A stretch of 13,089 bases of DNA from Burkholderiales bacterium. Its GTDB lineage: Bacteria; Pseudomonadota; Gammaproteobacteria; Burkholderiales; SHXO01. The notes beneath the pieces were generated by a model. That model saw only the letters and a list, made by a program, of their open reading frames with translations. It ran no database searches and was not told the DNA's origin. This document shows, one piece after another, positions 1 to 7,631 of the stretch. A program made the position numbers and the translations under genes. How positions within the stretch are numbered: position 1 is the stretch's first letter; the number at the start of each line of letters is the position of its first letter. The stretch covers positions 1-13,089 of the forward strand of contig JAHCKU010000046.1 of assembly GCA_026125625.1 (NCBI GenBank), written 5' to 3'.

Positions 1-693
1 ATCGAGGTCGCGCTTCGCCGCGGCGAGCGAGGCGGCGCAGGCCGAAGCGATGTCCGGCGCGTGCCTGCGCAGCTCCTCGAGGTAGCGCGAGGCGCGGAAC
101 ACGAACATGCCGCTGTTCCAGAGATAGTTGCCTGATTCCAGGTACTGCTCGGCCACCGCCCTCGCAGGCTTCTCGACGAAGGCCGCAATGCGCGAGGCGC
201 CCGCGAGCGGCGCACCGCGCTGGATGTAGCCATAACCCGTCTCGGGCGCGGTTGGCACCACCCCGAAGGTCACGAGGTGCCCGAGGCCCGCGGCGGCCAC
301 CGCCGTGCGGATCGCCGCCTGGAAGGCCGGCAGGCCGCGGATGACATGGTCCGCCGGCAGCACCAGCAGGATGGGATCGGCGCCGGGCAGCGATTCGAGC
401 GCGACCTGGGCGGCGAGTGCGATGGCGGGCGCCGTGTTGCGCCCCGCGGGCTCGAGCAGGATCGCGCGGGCCGCCACGCCCACCTGCCGCAGCTGCTCGG
501 CCACCATGAAACGGTGCGCCTCGTTGCAGACGACGATCGGCTCCGCGGCGCCCGTGCCGGCGAGGCGGCCGACCGTGGCCTGCAGCATCGTCTGCTCCCC
601 GACGAGGGGCAGCAGCTGCTTGGGGTAAAGCTCGCGCGAAAGGGGCCACAGGCGCGTTCCGGCGCCGCCGGAGAGAATCACGGGAATCAGCAC
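1..693 (-). CDS. manC: Mannose-1-phosphate guanylyltransferase (ManC/AlgA/CpsB type), N-terminal part
   Basis: Makes GDP-mannose from mannose 1-phosphate and GTP in the cytoplasm, a precursor for polysaccharide synthesis. The reading frame stays open for 231 codons and leaves the window at position 1, so the C-terminus is not seen and I cannot tell whether the family's frequent phosphomannose isomerase domain is present. Visible motifs are the nucleotide-binding signature GGAGTRLWPLSRELYPKQ (residues 9-26), LPADHVI (112-118), ETGYGYI (151-157), FVEKP (172-176) and LWNSGMF (191-197), all typical of the GDP-mannose pyrophosphorylase family. The start is a GTG at 693 preceded by AAGGA with a 5-nt gap, and the protein then begins directly with the VIPVILSGG-type strand. 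It is transcribed divergently from the toxin-antitoxin pair, 84 bp away. No frame break is seen in this part. Confidence 0.93.
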   Translation of the reverse strand, partial: MLIPVILSGGAGTRLWPLSRELYPKQLLPLVGEQTMLQATVGRLAGTGAAEPIVVCNEAHRFMVAEQLRQVGVAARAILLEPAGRNTAPAIALAAQVALESLPGADPILLVLPADHVIRGLPAFQAAIRTAVAAAGLGHLVTFGVVPTAPETGYGYIQRGAPLAGASRIAAFVEKPARAVAEQYLESGNYLWNSGMFVFRASRYLEELRRHAPDIASACAASLAAAKRDLD

Positions 694-698
694 GGAAA

Positions 699-703
699 TC
701 CTT
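699..703 (-). promoter_or_regulatory. Ribosome binding site fixing the GTG start of manC
   Basis: Reads AAGGA on the minus strand, 5 nt before the GTG at 693. It supports the GTG start; there is no in-frame ATG near the beginning of the family homology. Confidence 0.6.
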
Positions 704-756
704 GTCGATTCAGGGAATTTGGCGCCGCATGATACCGACTGGCAGCACCGGGAGAT

Positions 757-776
757 ATTAGCTAATATTAGCTAAT
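757..776. promoter_or_regulatory. 20-bp palindrome, probable toxin-antitoxin operator overlapping the promoter
   Basis: ATTAGCTAATATTAGCTAAT is a perfect 20-bp inverted repeat. It is also two tandem copies of TATTAGCTAA with a 10-bp period, about one DNA turn, and each copy holds the smaller palindrome TTAGCTAA. It is strikingly AT-rich in GC-rich surroundings and ends one base before the antitoxin ATG at 778. Type II antitoxins of the Phd/YefM family usually bind palindromes at their own promoter, so autoregulation is the natural reading. TAATAT at 763-768 inside it resembles a -10 box, although no good -35 box is seen. If it is used, transcription would begin within a few bases of the ATG. 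Confidence 0.7.
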
Positions 777-777
777 T

Positions 778-1023
778 ATGAAAACCGTGAACGTACACGA
801 GGCCAAGTCGACCCTGTCGCAGTTGCTTGCGGCAGTGGAACGCGGTGAAGAGGTGCTCATCGCCCGCGCTGGTCGCCCGGTAGCTCGCCTGACATCGCTC
901 GATCAACCCGGTCGCGGGATGGCATTCGGGACATTGAAGGGACTCATCTCGCATATGGCGGAGGATTTCGACGCCCCGCTGACGGTCGAGGAGTGGCCAA
1001 TTGAATCGTCTGTCGAGCCATGA
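778..1023 (+). CDS. Type II antitoxin, Phd/YefM family
   Basis: An 81-residue protein that should bind and neutralise the PIN toxin encoded next to it and repress their shared promoter. The N-terminus MKTVNVHEAKSTLSQLL (1-17), followed by GEEVLIARAGRPVARLTSL (23-41), is the classic Phd/YefM DNA-binding and dimerisation fold. The C-terminal part, with EDFDAPLTVEEW (62-73), is the usual toxin-binding tail of antitoxins paired with VapC-like toxins. The ATG at 778 is chosen because family homology starts at residue 1. There is no Shine-Dalgarno sequence at normal distance; GGAG at 751-754 is 23 nt away, which fits a leaderless or nearly leaderless message. The stop overlaps the toxin start (ATGA at 1020-1023), implying translational coupling. 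The pair runs opposite to the flanking sugar-nucleotide genes. Confidence 0.92.
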   Translation: MKTVNVHEAKSTLSQLLAAVERGEEVLIARAGRPVARLTSLDQPGRGMAFGTLKGLISHMAEDFDAPLTVEEWPIESSVEP

Positions 1024-1403
1024 AACTGCTGCTGGACACCCATGTCCTGCTCTGGGCACTCGATGACAGCCCACGCCTCAGCGCCGCCGCGCGTGAACTG
1101 CTGCAGGACGCACGAAACGATCTACTGGTCAGCGCGGCAAGCTTCTGGGAGCTCGCGATCAAGATGCGCCTCGGGAAGATTGCCCTTCGCTTCCCGCTCC
1201 AGGAAGTGGAGCAACACGCCCTCGCACAGGGCTGCCGCCCTCTCGAAATCACGATACGACACACGCTCGCCGTGGCAGATATTGAGTGCGCTTCGACCGA
1301 CCCATTCGATCGATTGCTGCTGGCGCAATGCGAGGTCGAAACACTGCGACTCGTCACGGCCGATACAGGCCTGCGCGGCGCCGGCAGCGTGCTGTCCGTC
1401 TAG
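1020..1403 (+). CDS. vapC: PIN-domain toxin, VapC-like ribonuclease
   Basis: A 127-residue PIN-domain protein, the normal length for VapC toxins, which are Mg-dependent endoribonucleases that cut tRNA or rRNA when freed from their antitoxin. The conserved acidic residues expected for metal binding are visible: D6 in LLLDTHVLLW, E44 in SFWELAIK, D94 and D97 in TDPFDRLLLAQ, and D115 in VTADTGLR. No active-site residue seems lost, so the toxin is probably functional; its RNA target cannot be read from the sequence. The ATG overlaps the antitoxin stop by 4 bases. Its TAG stop lies in CTAG (1400-1403), the same tetramer that gives the stop of the converging ugd gene, so there is no intergenic space at this end. 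Confidence 0.92.
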   Translation: MKLLLDTHVLLWALDDSPRLSAAARELLQDARNDLLVSAASFWELAIKMRLGKIALRFPLQEVEQHALAQGCRPLEITIRHTLAVADIECASTDPFDRLLLAQCEVETLRLVTADTGLRGAGSVLSV

Positions 1404-2726
1404 CTCTGGCCCCGCCCCACCGCGTAATAGCTGAAACCGAAGCGCTTCAGCAGCTGCGGGTCGTAGAGGTTGCGGCCGTCGAAGATGGCCGGCTGCTTGA
1501 GATTCGCCTTCAAGCGATCGAAATCCGGGCTGCGGAACTCCTGCCACTCGGTGGCGATCACGAGCGTCGGCGCCCTCGGTCGCCTCGTAGGCCGAGGCGC
1601 AGATCGCAAGGTCCCGCGCGGCCCGAACACGCGCCGCGCCTCCTCGCTCGCCACCGGATCGTAGGCGCGCAGCGTCGCCCCGGCCGCCCACAGCTTCTCC
1701 ATGATCGTGCGGCTCGGCGCCTCGCGCATGTCGTCGGTGTTCGGCTTGAAGGCGAGGCCCCAGAGCGCGAACGTGCGGCCCTTCAGGTCGCCCTTGAAGT
1801 GCCGCTCGATCTTGCCGACGAGGAAAGCCTTCTGGCGCTCGTTCACGCTCTCCACCGCCTCGAGCAGCGCGGGCTTGTGCCCGACCGTATTCGAGGAACG
1901 GATGAGCGCCTGCACATCCTTCGGGAAGCAGGAACCGCCGTAGCCCGTGCCGGGGTAGATGAAGCTGTAGCCGATGCGCGGGTCGGAACCGATGCCGACG
2001 CGTACCTTCTCGATGTCCGCCCCGACCCGCTCCGCGATGTTCGCGAGCTCGTTCATGAAGCTGATCTTGGTCGCGAGCATCGCGTTGGCGGCGTACTTCG
2101 TCAGCTCGGCCGAGCGCAGGTCCATCACGATCAGGCGATCGTGGTTGCGCGTGAAGGGCTCGTAGAGCGCGCGCATCAGCTCGCTGACGCGCGGATTGTC
2201 GGTGCCGACGATCACGCGGTCCGGCTTCATGAAATCGCCGATCGCAGCGCCCTCCTTCAGGAATTCCGGGTTCGAGACGATGTCGAACTCGGCGTGCGAA
2301 CCTCGCCTCGCGAGCGTCTGCGCGATCTCCGCCTTGACCTTGTCCGCCGTGCCGACCGGCACGGTGGATTTGTCGATCACCACCCGATACTCGGAGAGAT
2401 GCTCACCGATCGTACGGGCGACCGCGAGGACGTACTTCAGGTCCGCCGAGCCGTCCTCGTCGGGCGGCGTACCGACGGCGATCAGCTGGAAGAGCCCGTG
2501 CCTCACGCCCTCGGCGGCATCCGTCGTGAATCGCAGACGGCCGGCTTCCGCGTTCTTCCTGATCAGCGCCTCGAGCCCCGGCTCGTGGATCGGGACTTCG
2601 CCTTTCTTTAAGGCGCTCGATCTTCCCCGCGTCGACGTCGACGCACAGGACATCGTTGCCCGCGTCGGAGAGGCAGGCGCCCGTGACCAGGCCCACATAG
2701 CCGGAACCGAAGATCGTGACACGCAT
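1400..2726 (-). CDS. ugd: UDP-glucose 6-dehydrogenase, interrupted by three frame changes
   Basis: Oxidises UDP-glucose to UDP-glucuronate with two NAD+ in the cytoplasm. The true N-terminus is the ATG at 2726, because MRVTIFGSGYVGLVTGACLS carries the Rossmann GxGYVG motif; a longer in-frame start at 2821 gives only unrelated residues. No Shine-Dalgarno sequence is evident. After about residue 39 the protein continues in the next frame (KKGEVPIHEPGLEAL), so one extra base lies in the A-rich run at 2603-2612. The middle is intact: VDKSTVPVGT-like IDKSTVPVGT (117-126), SNPEFLKEG (151-159), AELTKYAANAM (206-216) and catalytic Cys266 in GYGGSCFPKD (corrected numbering). A compensating pair of indels near 1611-1615 and 1564-1568 replaces the expected GPRGDLAICASAYEAT stretch by a shifted reading, after which LVIATEWQEFR resumes. 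Corrected length is about 440 residues, normal for the family. It is either a broken gene or affected by sequence errors. Confidence 0.85.
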
Positions 2727-2936
2727 GGGGGCGGGAGATTAGCTGACTTTGGCGACCGCCACACCGTGATATTTCGCGAGACCTGCTTCGACACTGCCCA
2801 AAGGACTGTTCGAATACCCATCGGTGGTGCTCACGCTCTTGAATGCGTGGACTCATCGCCTCGGCATTGGCAAGAGTGCTACTCGAACGCGGGTGGAACA
2901 GGCCGGTCGAACCCTTCGCCAGGCGCCCGACGTGCG

Positions 2937-4887
2937 CTAAATCGATGCGCGTGGAAATCCGCCATTGCCCACCTGTTTCGCATGGACGAGTTCGGCCTTC
3001 CTCAGCCATACATGATCCTGCAAGGTCCCACCTGGACGATATTCGATGACACCCTTCATCAGGAGATCGCGCGCACGATCACAGTCGTTGCGATTGAGCG
3101 CATCCAGCATCTCGTCGATGATTCGCTGAACGTCCCGCCATGGCATGGAGTGTTCTATGGCCCGCATGATCATCGGGTGCTCCGTGCCCGTCACATTGCT
3201 ACCAATCAGGAGCTCTTCGAATAACTTCTCGGCCGGGGCGGAGGCCGGTGAAGCGGATCTTGATGTCGCGCTCGGGCGTCTTGCCGGCGAGGCGGATCAT
3301 CTGCTTCGCCAGCTCCACGATCTTCACCGGCTGGCCCATGTCGAGCACGAAGACCTCGCCGCCGCGCGCCATCGCGCCGGCCTGCACCACCAGTTGCGCC
3401 GCCTCCGGAATCGTCATGAAGTAGCGAATGACATCCTTATGCGTAACCGTAATTGGGCCGCCCAGGCGAATCTGCTCGCGAAACAGAGGCACGACAGAGC
3501 CGCTCGATTCGAGCACGTTGCCAAATCGAACCATGCAGAAACGGGTTGAGGTCGAGCGCTCCTGGATGCCCTGCAGGACGATCTCGGCGAAGCGCTTCGT
3601 CGCGCCCATCACATTCGTCGGATTAACGGCCTTGTCGGTAGAGATCAGGATGAACGTTTCGACATTGCACTCGAGTGCCGCCTCGGCCGCATGCCAGGTA
3701 CTGAAGACATTGTTGTGAATACCCTGGATGACATTCTGCTCCACTATGGGCACGTGTTTGTAAGCTGCCGCGTGATAGATCGTCTGCACGCCGTAGGCCA
3801 GCAAGACCTCGCGAACGCGGTTGCGATGATGGGCATTGCCAAGTAGCGCAACCAGTTCGACATGCATGCCTTCGTTTTCGACGATGGCACGCAACTCCCG
3901 CTCGATGCTGTAGAGCGCCAGCTCTGACATTTCGAGCAATAGCAGTCGCACTGGTCCGAGCTGCAGGATCTGACGGCAGAGCTCCGAGCCGATTGATCCG
4001 CCCGCGCCCGTGACCATGACGACCTTGTGATGGATGCAGGCCGACAGCAGGGCCGGATTCGGCGGTACGGGGTCACGCCCCAGCAGATCGGCTGCATCGA
4101 CGTCACGCAGATCCGACACTGTCGCGTTGCCATTCACGATGTCGCCAATATCGGGGACTGTCTGCACCTTTACGGGCAGCGGCTCTATCAGCTTCAGAAT
4201 CTCCTGGCGGCGCTTTCGCGATTGCGACGGAAGCGCAAGCAAAACCGTCGTCACAGCCGAGTCGTGAACCAACCTCTCAAGGCTCCTTGGACCATGGACC
4301 TTGATGCCGTTAACCAGGCTGCCGTAGAGGTTTGCATTGTCGTCTATGAATCCAACCGGATAGTAGCGCCTGCTCACAAGTAGAGTTGAAGCAAGCTGCG
4401 CGCCTGCAGCGCCCGCGCCATAGATGAGAACGCGCTCCGCATTCTCCGGTCGTGAATACATGAAGCTCCGGATCGCAAACCGCGAACCGCCGACATACAA
4501 AAGCGCAAACGCCCAATAGATGGCAAACACCTCGAACGGCATTTCGCCATGTATCAAGGATGCGTTTACGACAACCAGCAACAGGACTGACGTCGTCACT
4601 CCTGCGAGTACGGCACCCACAGCTGCGGGACCCATGAATCGGACAACTGCCCGATAGAGGCCGAGCCGTGCAAACACCGGGATCGAGGCACCGAGCGCAA
4701 CCACGTAAAACCAGACATTGAGTGTTGTGGCAACAACCGCTCCAACCTTGAGTGCGACGGACAGCCAGAGCGTCAGCGGCAAGAAGGTCGCATCCGCCCA
4801 GAGCATGATCGCCCGCTTGCTGTCGCGGGGCAGGCCCACGAGCCAGTGTGCGACCGAGGAAGTGACATTTCGGTTTGATTCGCTCAT
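2937..4887 (-). CDS. Membrane nucleotide-sugar 4,6-dehydratase (WbpM/PglF/CapD-like), one frameshift
   Basis: Family members convert UDP-GlcNAc to UDP-2-acetamido-4-keto-2,6-dideoxyhexose. About four hydrophobic segments occupy residues 27-135. Then come a first Rossmann-like domain with LIYGAGAAGAQ (154-164) and the catalytic short-chain dehydrogenase domain with VTGAGGSIGSE (292-302), HAAAYKHVPIVEQN (372-385), ISTDK (415-419) and NVMGATKR (425-432). The position usually held by the catalytic tyrosine is methionine, as reported for WbpM. The open frame stops at 3199 after TGLRPGREVIRRAPDW. An extra C near 3231-3234 explains this, since the neighbouring frame gives TGLRPGEKLFEELLIGS and a normal tail down to 2937. 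Corrected length is about 649 residues, matching WbpM-size enzymes. The start at 4887 (MSESNR) is chosen over one at 4935 because the membrane domain follows at the usual distance; the Shine-Dalgarno sequence is weak. The 210 bp between its end and ugd shows no gene. Confidence 0.88.
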
Positions 4888-5326
4888 ATTGCGCTTTGGT
4901 GAAACCTTGTCGTGCGATACCCGTGGTCGGCACACAACAATCGCCAGCCGTCAAGCATGCGGCTGTCGGGGCAACTGACGCGAGTTTACGCCGGAACGTT
5001 GTGCGCAGGAAGGCTTTGTGCGAGCACGCGCTAGATGTCTCCGATCGCAGACAGCCGATGATTGGCCCGATTCGTGCGATTGCGGCCCGCGTTCCCGTTC
5101 TTCCATGAACCCGCTGCACGATTGTCACGACCCACGGAATCCGGATGGCAGGAACCTGATTCGGGGCTTGATTCGTAACCTGGAGCGCGACTCTCGGGAT
5201 GCGCGGCACGGGTTGCGGTGTGCGCCGGGCCATGAATTGCCTGGAAGCTGCAGCCAGTACGCTTGTGCGCCCTCGAGACTCGATTCCGATTCACCGTTGG
5301 CGCGGACCGGTAAGAGGAAACACGCA
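4888..5326. other. Non-coding divergent region
   Basis: About 440 bp between the divergent dehydratase and lipoprotein genes. Open frames here have no family features on either strand and look like chance GC-rich frames. The stretch must hold promoters for both genes, but I see no convincing -35/-10 pair. TGGCCCG-N4-GTGCG at 5063-5078 has the GG/GC spacing of a sigma-54 promoter but is a poor match. A 7-bp direct repeat TGATTCG occurs at 5157-5163 and 5169-5175. No terminator hairpin, RNA gene or mobile-element end was found. Confidence 0.6.
5314..5318 (+). promoter_or_regulatory. Ribosome binding site of the lipoprotein gene
   Basis: GAGGA 8 nt before the ATG at 5327, within AAGAGGAAA. It supports this start, which puts a lipoprotein signal peptide at the N-terminus. 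Confidence 0.6.
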
Positions 5327-7091
5327 ATGCAGAGACGCCATCTGTCAGATCCGACCACCTGGGCGTCGCGGTTCTGCCATTGCTCCCTGTTGGTGCTGGG
5401 TACCCTTCTGGTCTCCTGCGGTAGCGACTCCGCTGGCCCGCCTCCTGTGGCGAATGCAGCAACTGGCGCCCTCAATGAAGACGAGTCCTATTAGAGCACC
5501 CTGACGGGAAACTGATCCTCAGGGGCGCAGGCTGACCTACACTGGCTTCACAGCCAGGCCCATTCACGGCCACGTTCAAGTCGATTCGCTGAGCGGCCAG
5601 TTCACCCGTTCCTGACCAGGACTACAACGGCACCGACTCCTTCCGCTTCTTCGTTGCCAACGGCCGGACTCGCTCCACTGCCGCGGTCATCGAGATGTAC
5701 GTCGCCTGTGAACGATGCGCCCACGCTCGCGGAGATTGCCCACCGGACCAGCGAACAGGGCCGCTATCCATTATCTATCCCACTTGTCGGCGGCGATGTC
5801 GATGGGGACGAACTGCGATGGCACGCGACCAGCGGTGCTCGTCTACCGCAGCTCGCGCGGCACCACCCAATTCAGGGTCGAAGTATCCGATGGCACGGCG
5901 ACTGCGAGCCGCGCGTTCGAGTTCAATGTGAGGGAGTACTCCCAGGTCCACGAGGTCGCGCTATTAAACCCGGAGGCGCAGGCCATTGAACTCATAAACG
6001 CGGGGCCGATCGACACATTGGTCAGGCTCGATGTCAACTGGCGCATGTTCCCGGGAAACAGGGATGATATTCTCCGGCGCATCTCGCGAATGAACGCACC
6101 GGCGAACCTCGATTCAATGCCATTCCGCATCTGGCGGGCGCTGGCCGAGAACACGCGTCGCGGGGCCACACTTTCCGAGTCTATTGGCTGCATGCACCCG
6201 CGCGCGTTAGCCTTCCACCGGTTTCGGCTACTGCGACGACCTGGCCAGCGCCTTCGCGGCCCTATTGTCGGAGGAGGGAATGGAGGTGCGCGTCTGGACA
6301 CTGAACGGACATGTCGTACCGGAAGTCAAGGTCGATGGACGATGGGAGATGTACGATTCCGACACTGGCATCATCTACTACAACGACTCGAATCAAATCG
6401 CAGGCGTTGAGGAATTGATGACTGACCCGACGCTGATCCGCGCAACCCGGGGATACATCAGGGCAACTAAGCTGGACGACGCCTTCCCGTTTTCTGACGA
6501 ACTCGCCGGCATCTACTCGAGCGTGGAAGACAACCAGGTCATGGACGGCTACACATCACCCATCCCGCGAGCGGATGCCTCGATTGCGATGCCAGCCCGG
6601 CGCGACCCTGGTTTTCGGTGGCGTATGGTCAGCGCCGATCTCAGATCATCCGACGGGCAACCCCATTCCGTTCAGAGCGGAAGCACGCCTGGTACTCCCT
6701 GAAGGATGGTCGGGGCAGATTCCCCAACGTACTGCTTGTTACCTCCATTACGGGAAGCGGATCTGTACGTGTAAATTCACCACGGTATTCGCGGCCGGAA
6801 GCGCGGCCCTGCAGGAACGCCTGAACGGCTTCGACCTGCCGCAGCGCTCGATCATCATCGAGCATTCCGGTCTCGGACATGGATGTCACGTTCCTCGTAA
6901 ATGCGGTTGCCGGCCATTTGGAGCGCGTCAATCGCGTTTGGATCTCCAGTTTGTATCCGGATGAAATTACCGTTCGCGGGTTCGATCTGGACAGCGACCA
7001 TCGCGTGACCCGCACATTGACGGCGGATTCAGCGCCCGCCCAGGATTCTGGCAGCCGTTCCGAGCAGGATTCGCAGGTCACCGCCGAATGA
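5327..7091 (+). pseudogene. Broken gene: lipoprotein with cadherin-like repeats and a transglutaminase-like domain
   Basis: Piecing frames together gives one coherent protein. Residues 1-31 are a lipoprotein signal peptide with lipobox LVSC (Cys31), followed by PPPVANAATGALNEDESY, typical of tandem-95/cadherin-like repeats. In other frames come YTGFTARPIHGHVQVD, DYNGTDSFRFFVANG, PVNDAPTL, GGDVDGDELRWHATS and TTQFRVEVSDGTATASRAF. A transglutaminase-like domain lies in one unbroken frame at 6211-6702: TGFGYCDDLASAFAALL (Cys codon 6232), NGHVVPEV (His codon 6310) and MYDSDTG (Asp codon 6355), giving a Cys-His-Asp triad. A C-terminal beta-rich part (ATLVFGGVWSAP, IPNVLLVTSITGSGSV, DMDVTFLVNAVAGHL) follows. 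About ten stops or frame changes interrupt it (near 5492, 5510, 5610, 5703, 5837, 6178, 6217, 6595, 6728, 6778, 6878). The 3' end overlaps the converging phosphoglycosyl transferase gene by 63 bp. It was probably an exported, membrane-anchored protein; its substrate is unknown. I cannot separate real decay from sequencing errors. Confidence 0.75.
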
Positions 7092-7631
7092 CTGAGTGCG
7101 GACATAGGAACGGTAGCCGGCCAGCTTTCGTGGTATCAGTACTTTGATGTACGTCTCGTCCGGATCTGGCGAATCTGCAAGCAGCCTGGACTCGTCGAAG
7201 AACTCTATCGCCGTTGGATCGGTGATCCCGGGCCGCACACTCAGGACTTCTGCCCTCGCATCATCTGGCCACATGGACACGTATCGAGGAACCTCCGGCC
7301 TTGGCCCCACGAGGCTCATGCTACCGCCCAGGACATCGATCAGCTGTGGCAGTTCATCGATCTTTAGTCGTCGCAATACGGCGCCGACCCGAGTCACCCG
7401 GGGATCGCCCGCCACGGTGACTTGCAGCGCATTCGGCGAGGGCGCATGCCTCATTGTCCGGAACTTGCGGATACGAAAGGTGCGCCCGAACTGGCCCACC
7501 CGCTCCTGACGGAAGAATGCCGGGCCGGGAGAGTCGATGCGAACGAGAGCAGCAATCGCCAGGAACAAGGGCGACATGATCAACAAGAGCAGTGAAGAGA
7601 CCAGGAAGTCGAAAATACGCTTAGCGGCCAA
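7029..7631 (-). CDS. Small phosphoglycosyl transferase (PglC-like bacterial sugar transferase)
   Basis: Transfers a sugar phosphate from a UDP-sugar to undecaprenyl phosphate, starting lipid-linked repeat-unit assembly at the inner membrane. At 200 residues it matches the minimal PglC size, without the multi-helix N-terminal domain of WcaJ or WbaP. Visible are KRIFDFLVSSLLLLIMSPLF (4-23, the re-entrant hydrophobic helix), DSPGPAFFRQERVGQFGRTF (33-52), RKFRTM (55-60), the catalytic Asp-Glu dyad in KIDELPQLIDVLGGSMSLVG (D92, E93), GPRPE (109-113) and RPGITDPTAI. The start is a TTG at 7631 inside the aminotransferase gene (11-bp overlap), preceded by AGGGA with an 8-nt gap; homology begins immediately after. 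Next to the dehydratase and aminotransferase, its donor is plausibly a UDP-4-amino- or acetamido-sugar, which is inference. Confidence 0.92.
   Translation of the reverse strand: MAAKRIFDFLVSSLLLLIMSPLFLAIAALVRIDSPGPAFFRQERVGQFGRTFRIRKFRTMRHAPSPNALQVTVAGDPRVTRVGAVLRRLKIDELPQLIDVLGGSMSLVGPRPEVPRYVSMWPDDARAEVLSVRPGITDPTAIEFFDESRLLADSPDPDETYIKVLIPRKLAGYRSYVRTQSFGGDLRILLGTAARILGGR

Noticed and set aside
1286..2611. Plus-strand open frame of 441 codons opposite ugd.
   Set aside because: Arginine-rich composition with no domain. It is an antisense shadow of the GC-rich ugd gene, whose family motifs are clear on the other strand.
2196..3224. Plus-strand open frame of 342 codons across the ugd start and dehydratase end.
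   Set aside because: No recognisable motif, and it is opposite conserved coding sequence on the minus strand; a chance GC-rich frame.
5157..5175. Direct repeat TGATTCG twice with 12-bp period.
   Set aside because: Too short and only two copies; no neighbouring promoter or regulator gene supports a binding site.
4310..5233. Minus-strand open frame of 307 codons overlapping the dehydratase N-terminus and the divergent region.
   Set aside because: It is out of frame with the dehydratase membrane domain and has a low-complexity composition rich in Arg, Cys and Ala without domains.
7318..7328. Minus-strand GGCGGTAGCAT matches the ops core (GGCGGTAGNNT) recruited by RfaH in polysaccharide operons.
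   Set aside because: It lies deep inside the phosphoglycosyl transferase gene and encodes the conserved LGGSM residues. A functional ops site would be in a 5' leader.
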